A DNA stretch of 64,000 bases from Jannaschia helgolandensis (GTDB taxonomy: Bacteria > Pseudomonadota > Alphaproteobacteria > Rhodobacterales > Rhodobacteraceae): positions 339,001-403,000 of the forward strand of contig NZ_FNZQ01000001.1 of NCBI RefSeq assembly GCF_900109285.1. The letters are read 5' to 3'. This document shows positions 1-8,554 of this stretch, piece by piece. Positions within the stretch are counted from its first letter, which is position 1, and every line of letters begins with the position of its first letter. The position numbers were made by a program, and so were the translations under genes. The notes under the pieces were generated by a model. That model saw only the letters and a program-made list of their open reading frames with translations, did not search any database and was not told the DNA's origin.

Positions 1-1
1 C

Positions 2-118
2 CTGTGGGATGGAGCATTGTTGCTGGGATCGACTGAAATCGCGACGCAGTTCGGTGGCCTGGTGGAAGGTGCGCTGGAGGCGGCGGAGGAGGTCTTTGCC
101 AAACTCCGGGACCGCTAG
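2..118 (+). CDS. C-terminal end of an FAD-dependent amine oxidase-like protein (5' truncated by window)
   Basis: The frame beginning at base 2 stays open to the TAG at 116-118 and gives 38 residues. It contains STEIATQFGGLVEGALEAAE, which resembles the last motif of flavin-containing amine oxidases and desaturases, where a (G)GxxEGAxxSG segment contacts the FAD. Only the tail is present, so substrate and start cannot be judged. The stop lies 8 bases before the stop of the convergent crotonase gene. The family assignment rests on this one motif and is an inference; another FAD/NAD(P)-dependent oxidoreductase is possible. Confidence 0.5.
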   Translation: MWDGALLLGSTEIATQFGGLVEGALEAAEEVFAKLRDR

Positions 119-126
119 CGGCCCGC

Positions 127-720
127 TCAGGGCACCATGCCCTTTATGGCCGCGATATGCGCAGCCTCTCCGGCAGCCAGGTCGTGCGCCGCCGCCACCG
201 GGTCGGGCGTGATGCGGTCGATCAGGCCGAAGGCCAGCGCCTCGGATGCGTCGAGGCGCGCGCCGCCCGCAAGGATCAGCTTGGTGCGGGCCGGACCGAT
301 CAGTCGCGCCATGCGGGCAGGGTCCGAGGGTTGCGGAAGATAGCCCAGCCTGGCGACCGGATAGAAGAACGTCGCCTGTGGCACCGAAAGTCGGATGTCG
401 CAGGCCAGTGCCATGCCGAAGGCTCCGCCTGCCAATGTGCCGTTCAGCGCGGCAACGGTCAGGCATGGCAATGCCGCGATGGCCGATGACAGGTCTTCCC
501 AAAGCGGCGAAGTGGCAAGGCCTGCGCGGGCCTCTTCCAGATCGGCCCCGGCGCTGAATACTTTCGCGCCCGTTCCGGTCAGGATCAGCAGGCGCAGGTC
601 GGTGGCGTCGCGGACATGGCCGGTCAGGGCCGACAGCATCGCGGCGGTCAGGGAATTGGCCCTGTCCGGGCGATCCAGCGTCAGGGTCAGAACATCGGCG
701 TCGCAGTCGGCGCGGATCAT
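127..720 (-). CDS. Enoyl-CoA hydratase/isomerase (crotonase) family protein, short
   Basis: A 197-residue crotonase-fold protein. The oxyanion-hole segments are visible: FSAGADL at residues 55-61 and NGTLAGGAFGMALACD at about 93-108. The family is usually near 260 residues, so the C-terminal helical part is shortened. By eye alignment, the two glutamates that activate water in classical hydratases are not conserved (FYPVARLG in place of the PE motif; LIL in the second position). It is therefore probably not a standard hydratase but another CoA-ester-binding crotonase. The ATG at 720 overlaps the stop of the upstream SDR gene as ATGA, so the two are translationally coupled. A longer upstream extension of this frame runs inside the SDR gene and is rejected. 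Confidence 0.8.
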   Translation of the reverse strand: MIRADCDADVLTLTLDRPDRANSLTAAMLSALTGHVRDATDLRLLILTGTGAKVFSAGADLEEARAGLATSPLWEDLSSAIAALPCLTVAALNGTLAGGAFGMALACDIRLSVPQATFFYPVARLGYLPQPSDPARMARLIGPARTKLILAGGARLDASEALAFGLIDRITPDPVAAAHDLAAGEAAHIAAIKGMVP

Positions 721-1466
721 GACAGGCCGATCCGGGCGCGCAGGCCTTCGTCGCGCAGCGACAGTTCGGTGCCGCGAAATTCGTCCGCATCGGGGCCACA
801 CATCCAGACCAGTGCCTGCGCCACCCATTCGGGCGGGATGTGATCGGACCAGTCCAGTTCGGCCACAGGCCCCACGCCCGAGGCCTTGATCTCGCGCTGC
901 ATCTGCGTGGCGACGGTACCCGGTGACAGGCCCATGACGCGCAGGGTTTCGCCGTGTTCGACGTGACATGCCTCGGTCAGCATCTTTGCGCCCGCCTTGG
1001 ATGAGCAATAGGCCGACCAGCCCGCCAACGCCCGGTGTGCGGCCCCCGAACTGATAGTGATGATCGTACCCGCCCCTTCCGCCATCATGATCGGCAGGGC
1101 GGCACGCATCCCGTGATAGACCCCCTTGAGGTTTACATCGATCGCCGCACTCCAGTCGTCGGGGTCGGTGTCCATCAACGGGCCGATAGGATCGATGACA
1201 CCGGCGTTGCCGATCACCACGTCCAGCGAGCCGAAGGCCTCGACCGCGGCGTCGGTAGCGCGCGCCATTTCCGACCAGCTGGCGACATCGCAGGGGATCG
1301 CCAGCGCGGTCTTGCCGATTTCGCCTGCAAGGTCGGCGATGGCCCCGGTGCTGCGCGACAGAAGGGCGACGTTGGCACCCTTGGCGGCGAAAGCGCGCGC
1401 AGCGGCGGCCCCGATGCCACGCGATGCGCCGGTTATCAGAACGGTCTTCGCGGAAAGGTCAGGCAT
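717..1466 (-). CDS. SDR family NAD(P)-dependent oxidoreductase
   Basis: A 249-residue classical short-chain dehydrogenase. The cofactor motif TGASRGIG is at residues 12-19, NAG at 87-89, the active-site Ser near 139-140, and YCSSK (Tyr153, Lys157) completes the catalytic set. The start at 1466 fits the Rossmann N-terminus and follows an AGGGGG ribosome site. It forms a two-gene operon with the crotonase, so both may act on related acyl or hydroxyacyl substrates; that is an inference from context. Substrate cannot be deduced from sequence. A perfect 7-bp hairpin lies just upstream of the ribosome site. Confidence 0.9.
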   Translation of the reverse strand: MPDLSAKTVLITGASRGIGAAAARAFAAKGANVALLSRSTGAIADLAGEIGKTALAIPCDVASWSEMARATDAAVEAFGSLDVVIGNAGVIDPIGPLMDTDPDDWSAAIDVNLKGVYHGMRAALPIMMAEGAGTIITISSGAAHRALAGWSAYCSSKAGAKMLTEACHVEHGETLRVMGLSPGTVATQMQREIKASGVGPVAELDWSDHIPPEWVAQALVWMCGPDADEFRGTELSLRDEGLRARIGLS

Positions 1467-1480
1467 GGTTTCCCCCTGTT

Positions 1481-1498
1481 GACCCCGCCTTCGGGGTC
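1481..1498. repeat. 7-bp perfect inverted repeat between divergent genes
   Basis: GACCCCG (1481-1487), loop CCTT, CGGGGTC (1492-1498). It sits in the 71-bp gap between the SDR start and the DUF2125 gene. No T-run follows on either strand, so it is not an obvious terminator. It could be an operator or a leader hairpin close to the SDR ribosome site. Function unknown. Confidence 0.4.
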
Positions 1499-1537
1499 GG
1501 ATTTGGTATCTGAGACATTGATAGAGGAACCTTGAGC

Positions 1538-3016
1538 ATGCTGAAATACACCATTCCGGGTGCGGCCGCGTTATTGCTCGCGACGGCCCCACAGGCTTGG
1601 GCGCTGGATGCCCAGACCCTCTGGTCCGATTGGCAGGACGTCTACAGCCGGTTCGGAGGCACGCTGACGGCCGCATCGGAGGAGTATTCCGGCGGCACGC
1701 TGACCCTGACGGATGTGACATACGAAACCGTCATGGGCGAGGTCACCAACACGGCAGGCTATGGCACCCTGACATTGGTCGAGCAGGACGACGGCAGCGT
1801 CGTGATCGAGATTCCGGCGACAGTCGAAACCACCAGCGTGACGGAAACGGATGGCGTGTCCATCGAGCAAACCATGCGCATGATCCAGGATGGCCTGACT
1901 GTGGTGGCGCGCGAAGAGGATGGCACCCGGACCTACGACATGGCGGCGGACAGCATCACTGTCGAGATCGACACCGAAGCCCAGGCGGATGAAGAGAGTA
2001 TTTCTCCGGGTGTCGTGACGGTGGCGATGTCGAATGTCGCCTCGGTCTATCGCTCGGACGTGGACGCAGACGGTGCCTTTTCGCAGACGCTGGCGGCCGA
2101 TACGATGACGGTCCAGGCCGCGATGGAAGACGACACCGGCGGCACTGTCGACGTCAGCTATGGCATGACCGGAATCACATCGGATCTTGCCGGAAATTAC
2201 GGTGACGCGCCGACCGGTCCCATCCTGGGTCTTTCGGATATGGGGGTCACCTATGGCGGTGACATGACACACAGCGGCAGCACCCTGTCGGTTGCGGGCG
2301 ACGGTCCCGATGGCCCGTTCCGTCTTGATGGCACGTCGGAGGCGGGCACGCTCACGCTGGACCTCGGAGCAGATGCGCTGACGTATTCCCTGACATCGAC
2401 CGGCGGCGATATGGTCGTCCAGATGCCAGGATTTCCGGTTCCGGTGAACATCTCGATGGCCGAACTTGCCAGTGGCTTCCAGATTCCGGTCGGCGCGCCC
2501 GGCGAGGAGCAGCCTTTCGGCATGACCGTCACCCTGCGCGACCTGACTGTGGACGATATGCTCTGGGGGCTGTTCGACCCCACGGGACAATTGCCGCGCG
2601 ACCCCGCCACGCTGATCCTCGATCTGGACGGCACGGCGCTGATGTCCGTGGACCTGTTCGGTAACCCCGATGCGATGGCGAACCTGCAAGGTCCGCCGGG
2701 CGAATTGAAGACGCTGGCGATCAATCAGATCCTGTTGACCCTGGCCGGGGCCAGCCTGCGCGGATCGGGCAGTCTGGATTTCCCGACGTCGACCCCCATA
2801 CCCGAACCGGTAGGCAAAATCGACCTGGCACTGGATGGCGGTTTCGCCCTGATCGACAAGATCGTGGCGCTGGGCTTCATTCCTGTTCAGCAGGCCGCCT
2901 TCGTCAAGGGCATGGCCGGTGCGGTCGCGAAACCCGTGGGCGATGACCAACTGGAATCGACGATCGAGTTCCTTCCGGGCGGGGGCATCAGCGCCAATGG
3001 TCTGCCGCTGAAGTAA
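1538..3016 (+). CDS. DUF2125-type exported protein
   Basis: 492 residues with a clear Sec signal peptide (hydrophobic stretch, cleavage after QAWA). The mature part is a long beta-rich protein with repeated alternating segments, as in the DUF2125 family found in Rhodobacterales and other alphaproteobacteria. Its role is not established; export to the periplasm is inferred from the signal peptide. ATG 1538 is preferred because GAGG at 1524-1527 is 10 bases upstream; an in-frame TTG at 1532 would be only 4 bases from it. The gene is transcribed alone and is followed by a strong intrinsic terminator at 3039-3064. Confidence 0.75.
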   Translation: MLKYTIPGAAALLLATAPQAWALDAQTLWSDWQDVYSRFGGTLTAASEEYSGGTLTLTDVTYETVMGEVTNTAGYGTLTLVEQDDGSVVIEIPATVETTSVTETDGVSIEQTMRMIQDGLTVVAREEDGTRTYDMAADSITVEIDTEAQADEESISPGVVTVAMSNVASVYRSDVDADGAFSQTLAADTMTVQAAMEDDTGGTVDVSYGMTGITSDLAGNYGDAPTGPILGLSDMGVTYGGDMTHSGSTLSVAGDGPDGPFRLDGTSEAGTLTLDLGADALTYSLTSTGGDMVVQMPGFPVPVNISMAELASGFQIPVGAPGEEQPFGMTVTLRDLTVDDMLWGLFDPTGQLPRDPATLILDLDGTALMSVDLFGNPDAMANLQGPPGELKTLAINQILLTLAGASLRGSGSLDFPTSTPIPEPVGKIDLALDGGFALIDKIVALGFIPVQQAAFVKGMAGAVAKPVGDDQLESTIEFLPGGGISANGLPLK

Positions 3017-3038
3017 CGTCGATCAGACGACAGGCAGG

Positions 3039-3064
3039 CGCTCCGTGGCAACGCGGGGCGTTTT
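3039..3064 (+). terminator. Rho-independent terminator of the DUF2125 gene
   Basis: CGCTCCGTG (3039-3047), loop GCAA, CGCGGGGCG (3052-3060), then TTTT at 3061-3064. The stem pairs over 9 bp on the transcript if two G-U pairs are allowed. It lies 23 bases after the DUF2125 stop and before pmbA. Confidence 0.75.
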
Positions 3065-3135
3065 GCATGTGGCGCGGCGGCCTTGTTCGCAGGCGGCGGC
3101 AAGGCTACCTGAGGGACAACCATGAAGGCTGCGCC

Positions 3136-4479
3136 ATGACCGATCTCTCCCATCTGACCGAAGCCCTTCTGCATGCCGCCCGCAAGGCCGGGGCCGATGC
3201 GGCGGATGCGCTTGCGGTGGACGGCACCTCGGTCTCGGTCGATGTGCTGCGCGGCAAGCTGGAACACGCGGAGCGGTCCGAGGGCATTGAGATCGGGCTG
3301 CGCATTTTGATCGGCAAGCGGCAGGCCTGCGTTTCGGCTTCGGACATCAGCACCGCGACGTTGGAAATGATGGCCGAACGCGCCGTCGCCATGGCCCGCG
3401 AAGCGCCGGAAGACCCCAATATCGGGCTGGCGGACCCCGATATGCTGGTGCGCGATTGGGATGTCGCCCGGCTTGACCTGGTCGACGACAGCCCGGCGCT
3501 GTCGCCTGCCGATCTGCAGGATATGGCCGCACGGGCCGAGGCCGCGGCGCTGGCCGTGAGCGGTGTCAGCCAGGTGTCGGCAGCGGGCGCGGGATATGGC
3601 GACAGGCGAGTGCATCTGGCGGCAACGAACGGATTCGCAGGTGGTTACCGTCGAACGGGCACATCGCTGTCCTGCGTCGCGATCACGGGCGAGGGCGCGA
3701 AGATGGAGCGGGATTACTACGGTGACAGCCGCATCCACCGCGCCGATCTGGACAGCCCTGAAGACGTGGGCCGTATCGCGGGCGAACGCACGGTCGCGCG
3801 GACCGGGTCGACCAAGCCGCCCACTGGCGCGTTTCCCGTAATTTATGATGAGCGGGTCGCGGGTCAGTTGATCGGGCATCTGTTGTCGGCGGTGAACGGC
3901 GCTTCGGTGGCGCGGGGCGCGACATTCCTGCGCGATGCCCTGGGACAGCAGATCCTGCCCGCGCACCTGTCATTGACCGAAGACCCGACCTTGCCGCGCA
4001 TGTCGGGCAGCCGACCGTTCGACGGCGAAGGCCTGCCGGTCACAGCACGCGATATCATCGCGCATGGCATGTTGACGGGCTGGACGCTGGATCTGGCGAC
4101 CGGGCGCAAGCTGGGCATGGCCAGCACCGGCAATGCCGCGCGCGGCACATCGAACCCGCCCGCTCCGTCGGTTACCAATGTTCTGCTGACACCGGGCGAT
4201 GCCACGCGCGAGGATTTGCTGGGGCAGATGGGGACGGGTCTTCTGATCACCTCGATGATCGGGTCGTCTATCAATGCCACCACCGGAGATTATTCGCGCG
4301 GGGCCAGTGGCTTCTGGGTCGAGAATGGCCGGATCGTGCGGCCCGTGAACGAATGCACCGTGGCTGGCAATCTGCGCGATATGCTGATGACGCTGATCCC
4401 GGCGAACGATGCCCGGCGGCACGTCGGACGACAGGTTCCGTCCTTGCTGGTCGAAGGGCTGACGATTGCCGGAGGCTGA
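3136..4479 (+). CDS. pmbA: PmbA/TldD family metallopeptidase-related protein
   Basis: 447 residues. The fold and length match the TldE/PmbA partner of the TldD-TldE peptidase, including the N-terminal region with VDVLRGKLEHAERSEG and the C-terminal core with SSINATTGDYSRGASGFWVENG. The TldD HExxxH zinc motif is absent, which is why it is called PmbA rather than TldD. In E. coli the pair degrades peptides such as CcdA and trims microcin precursors. ATG 3136 follows GAAGG; another ATG at 3122 is out of frame. Its 3' end overlaps the CysQ-like gene by 14 bases, indicating an operon that may run on through waaA and lpxK. Confidence 0.9.
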   Translation: MTDLSHLTEALLHAARKAGADAADALAVDGTSVSVDVLRGKLEHAERSEGIEIGLRILIGKRQACVSASDISTATLEMMAERAVAMAREAPEDPNIGLADPDMLVRDWDVARLDLVDDSPALSPADLQDMAARAEAAALAVSGVSQVSAAGAGYGDRRVHLAATNGFAGGYRRTGTSLSCVAITGEGAKMERDYYGDSRIHRADLDSPEDVGRIAGERTVARTGSTKPPTGAFPVIYDERVAGQLIGHLLSAVNGASVARGATFLRDALGQQILPAHLSLTEDPTLPRMSGSRPFDGEGLPVTARDIIAHGMLTGWTLDLATGRKLGMASTGNAARGTSNPPAPSVTNVLLTPGDATREDLLGQMGTGLLITSMIGSSINATTGDYSRGASGFWVENGRIVRPVNECTVAGNLRDMLMTLIPANDARRHVGRQVPSLLVEGLTIAGG

Positions 4480-5284
4480 TGCCGCGCTCGGCGCTGACCT
4501 GTCGCTTCTGGCCGATGCCGCCCGCGCTGCCGGGCGGATCGCGGGCAGACATTTCGGCCAAGGCCCCGAGACATGGGACAAGGGCGATGGCCAGGGTCCG
4601 GTGACCGAGGCCGATCTGGAAATCGATACCATGCTGCGTCACGACCTGCTGGCCGCGCGACCTGGTTATGGCTGGATGTCCGAAGAAACCGCCGATGGAC
4701 CGGAACGCCTGGATGCCACGCGACTGTTCATCGTCGATCCCATCGACGGAACGCGCGCATTCATCGACGGCTCCCGCGATTTCAGCCATGCTTTGGCTGT
4801 GGTCGAGAACGGGGTGCCGATCGTCGCGGCGATCTTTGTTCCGATGAAAAACCGGTTGTATCTGGCCGCGTCTGGCCAGGGCGCGACGCTGAACGGTGTT
4901 GCAATCCGGATGTCTGGCCGAGCCGGTCTGGACGATGCAACCGTGCTGGGCAGCAAGCACAACTTTCACGACACTCATTGGACCGGTGGACGCCCCCCGG
5001 TTCTGCAACGGTTCGTATCGTCGCTGGCTTACCGCATGGCTCTGGTGGCCGAAGGGCAATACGACGCGATGATCGCCCTGCGTCCAACCTGGGAATGGGA
5101 CATCGCCGCCGGTGGCCTGATCGTGACCGAAGGGGGGGGCCGGGTCGCGGACAGACGGGGCGCCCCACTGCGGTTCAACAACCCGCATCCCCAACTGGAT
5201 GGCATCGTAGCGGGGACGCCCGTTGTTGCGGATGCCCTGCTGAACCGGCTTGTCCCTGTTTCCCCTGCCCGGCGGACACGCTAG
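4466..5284 (+). CDS. 3'(2'),5'-bisphosphate nucleotidase CysQ-like / inositol monophosphatase family
   Basis: 272 residues with the metal-binding motifs of the lithium-sensitive phosphatase family: SEE at residues 72-74, DPIDGTRAFIDG at 91-102 and WEWDIAAG at 209-216. The related enzyme CysQ hydrolyses PAP formed in sulfate assimilation; other members use inositol phosphates, so the exact substrate is inferred. The best start is TTG 4466, inside the end of pmbA, because GAAGGG lies 8 bases upstream and the first in-frame ATG would remove the N-terminal helix. It is followed by a DUF4170 gene and waaA on the same strand. Confidence 0.82.
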   Translation: MPEADAALGADLSLLADAARAAGRIAGRHFGQGPETWDKGDGQGPVTEADLEIDTMLRHDLLAARPGYGWMSEETADGPERLDATRLFIVDPIDGTRAFIDGSRDFSHALAVVENGVPIVAAIFVPMKNRLYLAASGQGATLNGVAIRMSGRAGLDDATVLGSKHNFHDTHWTGGRPPVLQRFVSSLAYRMALVAEGQYDAMIALRPTWEWDIAAGGLIVTEGGGRVADRRGAPLRFNNPHPQLDGIVAGTPVVADALLNRLVPVSPARRTR

Positions 5285-5317
5285 ATCAGGACAAAGCAAT
5301 ACCTTGAGGAGGCCGAT

Positions 5318-5560
5318 ATGGTCCAACGCCTGCATCTTGTTTTCGGTGGTGAGCTGGTAAATCCCAGTTCGACGCAATTCGCGGACATGGACAACATCGA
5401 CATCGTCGGCCTGTTCCCCGATTACGCCAGCGCCTATGACGCCTGGAAGGGCGCGGCGCAACGCACCGTGGACGACGCCCATGCCCGGTATTTCATCGCC
5501 CATATCCATCGTCTGCAGGACGAGGAATCTGCCGTATCGGCGACCGAGGAACCGGGCTGA
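5318..5560 (+). CDS. DUF4170 domain-containing small protein
   Basis: 80 residues, matching the DUF4170 pattern of short alphaproteobacterial proteins (N-terminal LHLVFGGELVNP, central NIDIVGLFPDY, C-terminal RYFIAHIHRL). No signal peptide or membrane segment. A strong GAGGAGG ribosome site precedes ATG 5318. Function is unknown; it sits between a CysQ-like phosphatase and waaA, so it may be cotranscribed with lipid A genes. Confidence 0.8.
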   Translation: MVQRLHLVFGGELVNPSSTQFADMDNIDIVGLFPDYASAYDAWKGAAQRTVDDAHARYFIAHIHRLQDEESAVSATEEPG

Positions 5561-5564
5561 CACC

Positions 5565-6842
5565 ATGTGCCGATCCGTTCTTCTGGGCGCGTATCTCATG
5601 CTGACGGGTCGCGCCTCTTTCGGCGAGCGCATTCTTCGCAGGCGCCTTGCGAGAGGCAAGGAAAATGCCTCTCGTCTGGACGAACGTCGCGGGATTGCGT
5701 CGCTGCCCCGCCCAGATGGGCCATTGATGTGGCTGCATGCGGCGAGTGTCGGTGAAAGCGTGTCTCTGCTGGAAATGATCCGTCGCCTGGGCGAGGAACG
5801 GCCCGATCTGTCGTTTCTGATCACGACCGGAACCACGACGTCGGCGCAGGTTCTGATCGGCCGGATCCCGGCACGTTCCGTGCATCAGTTCGTGCCGCTG
5901 GATATTGGTCCGTGGGTGCGCCGGTTTCTGGATCACTGGACCCCCGATCTGGTCGTTCTGGCCGAAGGAGAAATCTGGCCTACGCTGCTGCTGGAGAGCG
6001 GCAAGCGCGACATTCCCGTCGTCATGATCAACGCTCGGATGACACATCGCGCGCATGGGCGCTGGCGCGTGGCACGGCGAGCGGCCCGGCAGATGATGGC
6101 GCAGATCCGTCACGTTCAGGCACAGGATCAGGTAACCGCGAACCGCCTTGTATCGCTGGGCCTGCCGGAAACACGGATCGAGGTAACGGGCACGCTCAAG
6201 GAAGGATCTGCCGCACTGCCCCATAATGAGACGGAGCGTGTGCAACTGGCCGCCGCGATCGCGGGCCGTCCCTGCTGGTTGGCTGCCTCCACGCACGAGG
6301 GCGAGGAGGCGATGGCCGCCACGGCCAACAAGCTGGCCCTGCGGTCCTGGCATAAACTGCTGCTGGTGATCGCGCCGCGCCACCCCGAACGGGGCATCGG
6401 CATCGTCGCTGGTCTGCGGTCGGGCGGCTGGAAGGTCGCGCAGCGGTCGGCGGGCGAGCCGATTTTACCGGACACCCAGATCTATGTCGCCGACACGATG
6501 GGCGAGATGGGACTCTGGTATCGTCTCTGTCCCGTCAGCTTCGTCGGCGGATCACTGGTGCCGATCGGAGGACATAACCCGTTCGAACCGGCGGCCCTGG
6601 GCAGCGCCATCCTGCACGGGTCCAGTGTCGAGAATTTCGCCGACATTTACGCTAGGCTGTCCAGCGCAAAGGCCGCGGTCGTCGTGTCCGAACAATCGCT
6701 GGGCGAGACCGTAGCACGGATACTCGAACCGGACGAAGCCGCAAAGATGGCGCATGCCGCATGGACGGTCTGTTCCGAAGGCGCGGAGGTCACGGAAAAG
6801 GCGATGGACCTGCTGATGGCGATGCTCGACGAGGTCGATTGA
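5565..6842 (+). CDS. waaA: 3-deoxy-D-manno-octulosonic acid (Kdo) transferase
   Basis: 425 residues. WaaA/KdtA transfers Kdo from CMP-Kdo to the lipid A precursor at the cytoplasmic face of the inner membrane. The N-terminal GT30 motif WLHAASVGE (residues 56-64, catalytic Glu64) and VVLAEGEIWP are visible, and the C-terminal half carries GGSLVPIGGHNPFEPAALG, typical of Kdo transferases. A short hydrophobic N-terminus (LLGAYLMLTG) fits membrane association. ATG 5565 starts 4 bases after the DUF4170 stop; a longer frame upstream overlaps that gene and is rejected. The stop overlaps the lpxK start by one base (TGATG). The Kdo-supplying kds genes are in this window at 12-14.6 kb. Confidence 0.93.
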   Translation: MCRSVLLGAYLMLTGRASFGERILRRRLARGKENASRLDERRGIASLPRPDGPLMWLHAASVGESVSLLEMIRRLGEERPDLSFLITTGTTTSAQVLIGRIPARSVHQFVPLDIGPWVRRFLDHWTPDLVVLAEGEIWPTLLLESGKRDIPVVMINARMTHRAHGRWRVARRAARQMMAQIRHVQAQDQVTANRLVSLGLPETRIEVTGTLKEGSAALPHNETERVQLAAAIAGRPCWLAASTHEGEEAMAATANKLALRSWHKLLLVIAPRHPERGIGIVAGLRSGGWKVAQRSAGEPILPDTQIYVADTMGEMGLWYRLCPVSFVGGSLVPIGGHNPFEPAALGSAILHGSSVENFADIYARLSSAKAAVVVSEQSLGETVARILEPDEAAKMAHAAWTVCSEGAEVTEKAMDLLMAMLDEVD

Positions 6843-7798
6843 TGCGCGCGCCGCGCTTCTGGTGGCGCCCTGCCGGTCTGGCTGCGATGCTGCTGTCGCC
6901 GCTGGGTGCGCTTTATGCTGCCGGAACGGCCCGACGGGTGGCGCAAGATGGCGTGACCGTCGGTGTCCCGGTGATCTGCGTCGGCAACCTGATTGCGGGC
7001 GGCACGGGCAAAACGCCCACGGTGATCGCGGTTGCCGAGCGGTTGGCGGCCCGCGGCATAGCGGCGCACATCGTGTCGCGCGGATACGGCGGGCGGCTGA
7101 CTGGCCCGGTGCAGGTCGATCCGACCCGCCACGAAGCCGCCGATACGGGGGACGAACCGTTGTTGCTGGCGGCCTTCGCGCCGACATGGGTCGCCCGCGA
7201 CAGAGCCGAGGGCGCGCGCGCCGCCGCCGCCGCGGGGGCGCAGGCCATCATTTTGGACGATGGGTTCCAGAACCCATCCATCGTCAAGGATATCTCGATC
7301 GTGGTGGTCGATGCCGGTGTCGGGTTCGGCAACGGGCATGTAATTCCTGCGGGACCGTTGCGCGAACCCATTGCGACGGGACTGGCGCGGGCCGATCTGA
7401 CGCTGACCATCGGGCGTGGCGATGTGGCCCTGCCCGACCCGCCGCCGCGTCTGCGCGGGCATCTGGAGCCATTGGCGACCGGAATGGACTGGCGGGACCA
7501 GCCGGTGTTTGCCTTCGCTGGCATCGGTCGGCCGGAGAAGTTCTTCGAGACGTTGCGCGATCTGGGGGCCGACATTCGCGGCACCGCGTCGCTGGCCGAT
7601 CATCAGCCCCTTGGCCCTGCCTTGCTGAAACGTCTGGGAGATCGGGCGGCCAGGCTGTCGGCGCAGCCGGTAACGACGGAAAAGGACGCCGTGCGGCTGC
7701 CCGCTGCGCTGCGGGGCAGGGTGATGACGGTTCCGGTCCGGTTGGTGTTGGAGGACTGGATGCCGTTCGAAACCGCACTGCACCAGGTCGGCCTTTGA
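6842..7798 (+). CDS. lpxK: Tetraacyldisaccharide 4'-kinase
   Basis: 318 residues. LpxK phosphorylates the 4' position of the lipid A disaccharide at the inner membrane. An N-terminal hydrophobic helix (about residues 10-28) is followed by the P-loop GNLIAGGTGKTP at 48-59, and LDDGFQ, the conserved segment after it. Length fits the family. The ATG overlaps the waaA stop by one base. It converges with the DsbA-like gene; the 53-bp gap has no clear terminator. Confidence 0.95.
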   Translation: MRAPRFWWRPAGLAAMLLSPLGALYAAGTARRVAQDGVTVGVPVICVGNLIAGGTGKTPTVIAVAERLAARGIAAHIVSRGYGGRLTGPVQVDPTRHEAADTGDEPLLLAAFAPTWVARDRAEGARAAAAAGAQAIILDDGFQNPSIVKDISIVVVDAGVGFGNGHVIPAGPLREPIATGLARADLTLTIGRGDVALPDPPPRLRGHLEPLATGMDWRDQPVFAFAGIGRPEKFFETLRDLGADIRGTASLADHQPLGPALLKRLGDRAARLSAQPVTTEKDAVRLPAALRGRVMTVPVRLVLEDWMPFETALHQVGL

Positions 7799-7851
7799 CG
7801 AATAGGCAGACTACAAAAACGAACGGCGTTGGGCGTCACAAAGATCGGAGT

Positions 7852-8520
7852 TTAGCTGGCAGCGGCGTCGATCAAAGTACCGATCTGCGTCAGACTCATG
7901 TTGCCTGCGGACAATTCCCCATTGATCAGGAATGACGGCGTAGACCGGATATTGTCGGCGTCTGCGTTTGCCTCATACCAGGACACAAGGCTCTGGGCCA
8001 GATCGGCATTATTCAGGCAGGCGTCCACCTCCTCCTGCGACAGACCGGCCTGCACGCCAATGCGTTTCAGACTTTCTGCGACGGCGGCGGCATCACCCTG
8101 ACGCGCCCATTCGCCCTGTGTCCGGTAAAGGATGTCGGCCACGCTCATGTAGCGATCTGGTCCCGCACACCGCGCGACCATCGCCGCCCAGAGGCCATAG
8201 CGGTCGAAAAATACTTCGCGGTAGGTGAAGTGCACCTTGCCGGTATCAATGTAATCGCGCTTGAAATCCTTGTAGGTATCGTTGTGGAAATTGGCGCAGT
8301 GCGGGCAGGTGAAGCTGGCGTATTCAATGACTTTCACCGGCGCATTTTCGTCACCGAGAGTGATGTCCTCGATCTGGACCGCCGTGCCCTGCGCATTGGC
8401 CGCACCAATTCCCACAAGTCCCGAAAGTGCGGTCTGCCCGCCCCGCAACAGATTGAAGACACTGCCTCCGGCCACAAGGCCCATGCCGGTCAACGCCAGA
8501 ATGTTGCGCCGTGTGATCAT
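7852..8520 (-). CDS. DsbA family thiol:disulfide oxidoreductase
   Basis: 222 residues. The active site CPHC is at residues 72-75, with a cis-Pro region TPSFLING near the C-terminus, as in DsbA-like thioredoxin folds. The N-terminus MITRRNILAL followed by a hydrophobic stretch and a small-residue cleavage region (ANAQ) shows export; the twin arginine makes Tat export possible, though Sec is equally plausible. It should act in the periplasm on cysteine pairs. A GAGGAGAC ribosome site precedes ATG 8520. It lies 34 bases downstream of the DUF721 gene in the same direction, an order seen in Rhodobacterales next to mutY. Confidence 0.88.
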   Translation of the reverse strand: MITRRNILALTGMGLVAGGSVFNLLRGGQTALSGLVGIGAANAQGTAVQIEDITLGDENAPVKVIEYASFTCPHCANFHNDTYKDFKRDYIDTGKVHFTYREVFFDRYGLWAAMVARCAGPDRYMSVADILYRTQGEWARQGDAAAVAESLKRIGVQAGLSQEEVDACLNNADLAQSLVSWYEANADADNIRSTPSFLINGELSAGNMSLTQIGTLIDAAAS

Positions 8521-8554
8521 GTCCGTCTCCTCGTGCGGGCCTGCGATGGCGCAG

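Noticed and set aside
1571-2950. Long minus-strand ORF antisense to the DUF2125 gene
   Set aside because: Basic, low-complexity composition with many His and Arg, no motif; a shadow of the GC-rich coding strand.
4271-5836. 521-codon minus-strand ORF over the CysQ, DUF4170 and waaA genes
   Set aside because: Antisense to well-supported genes, no motif and no ribosome site.
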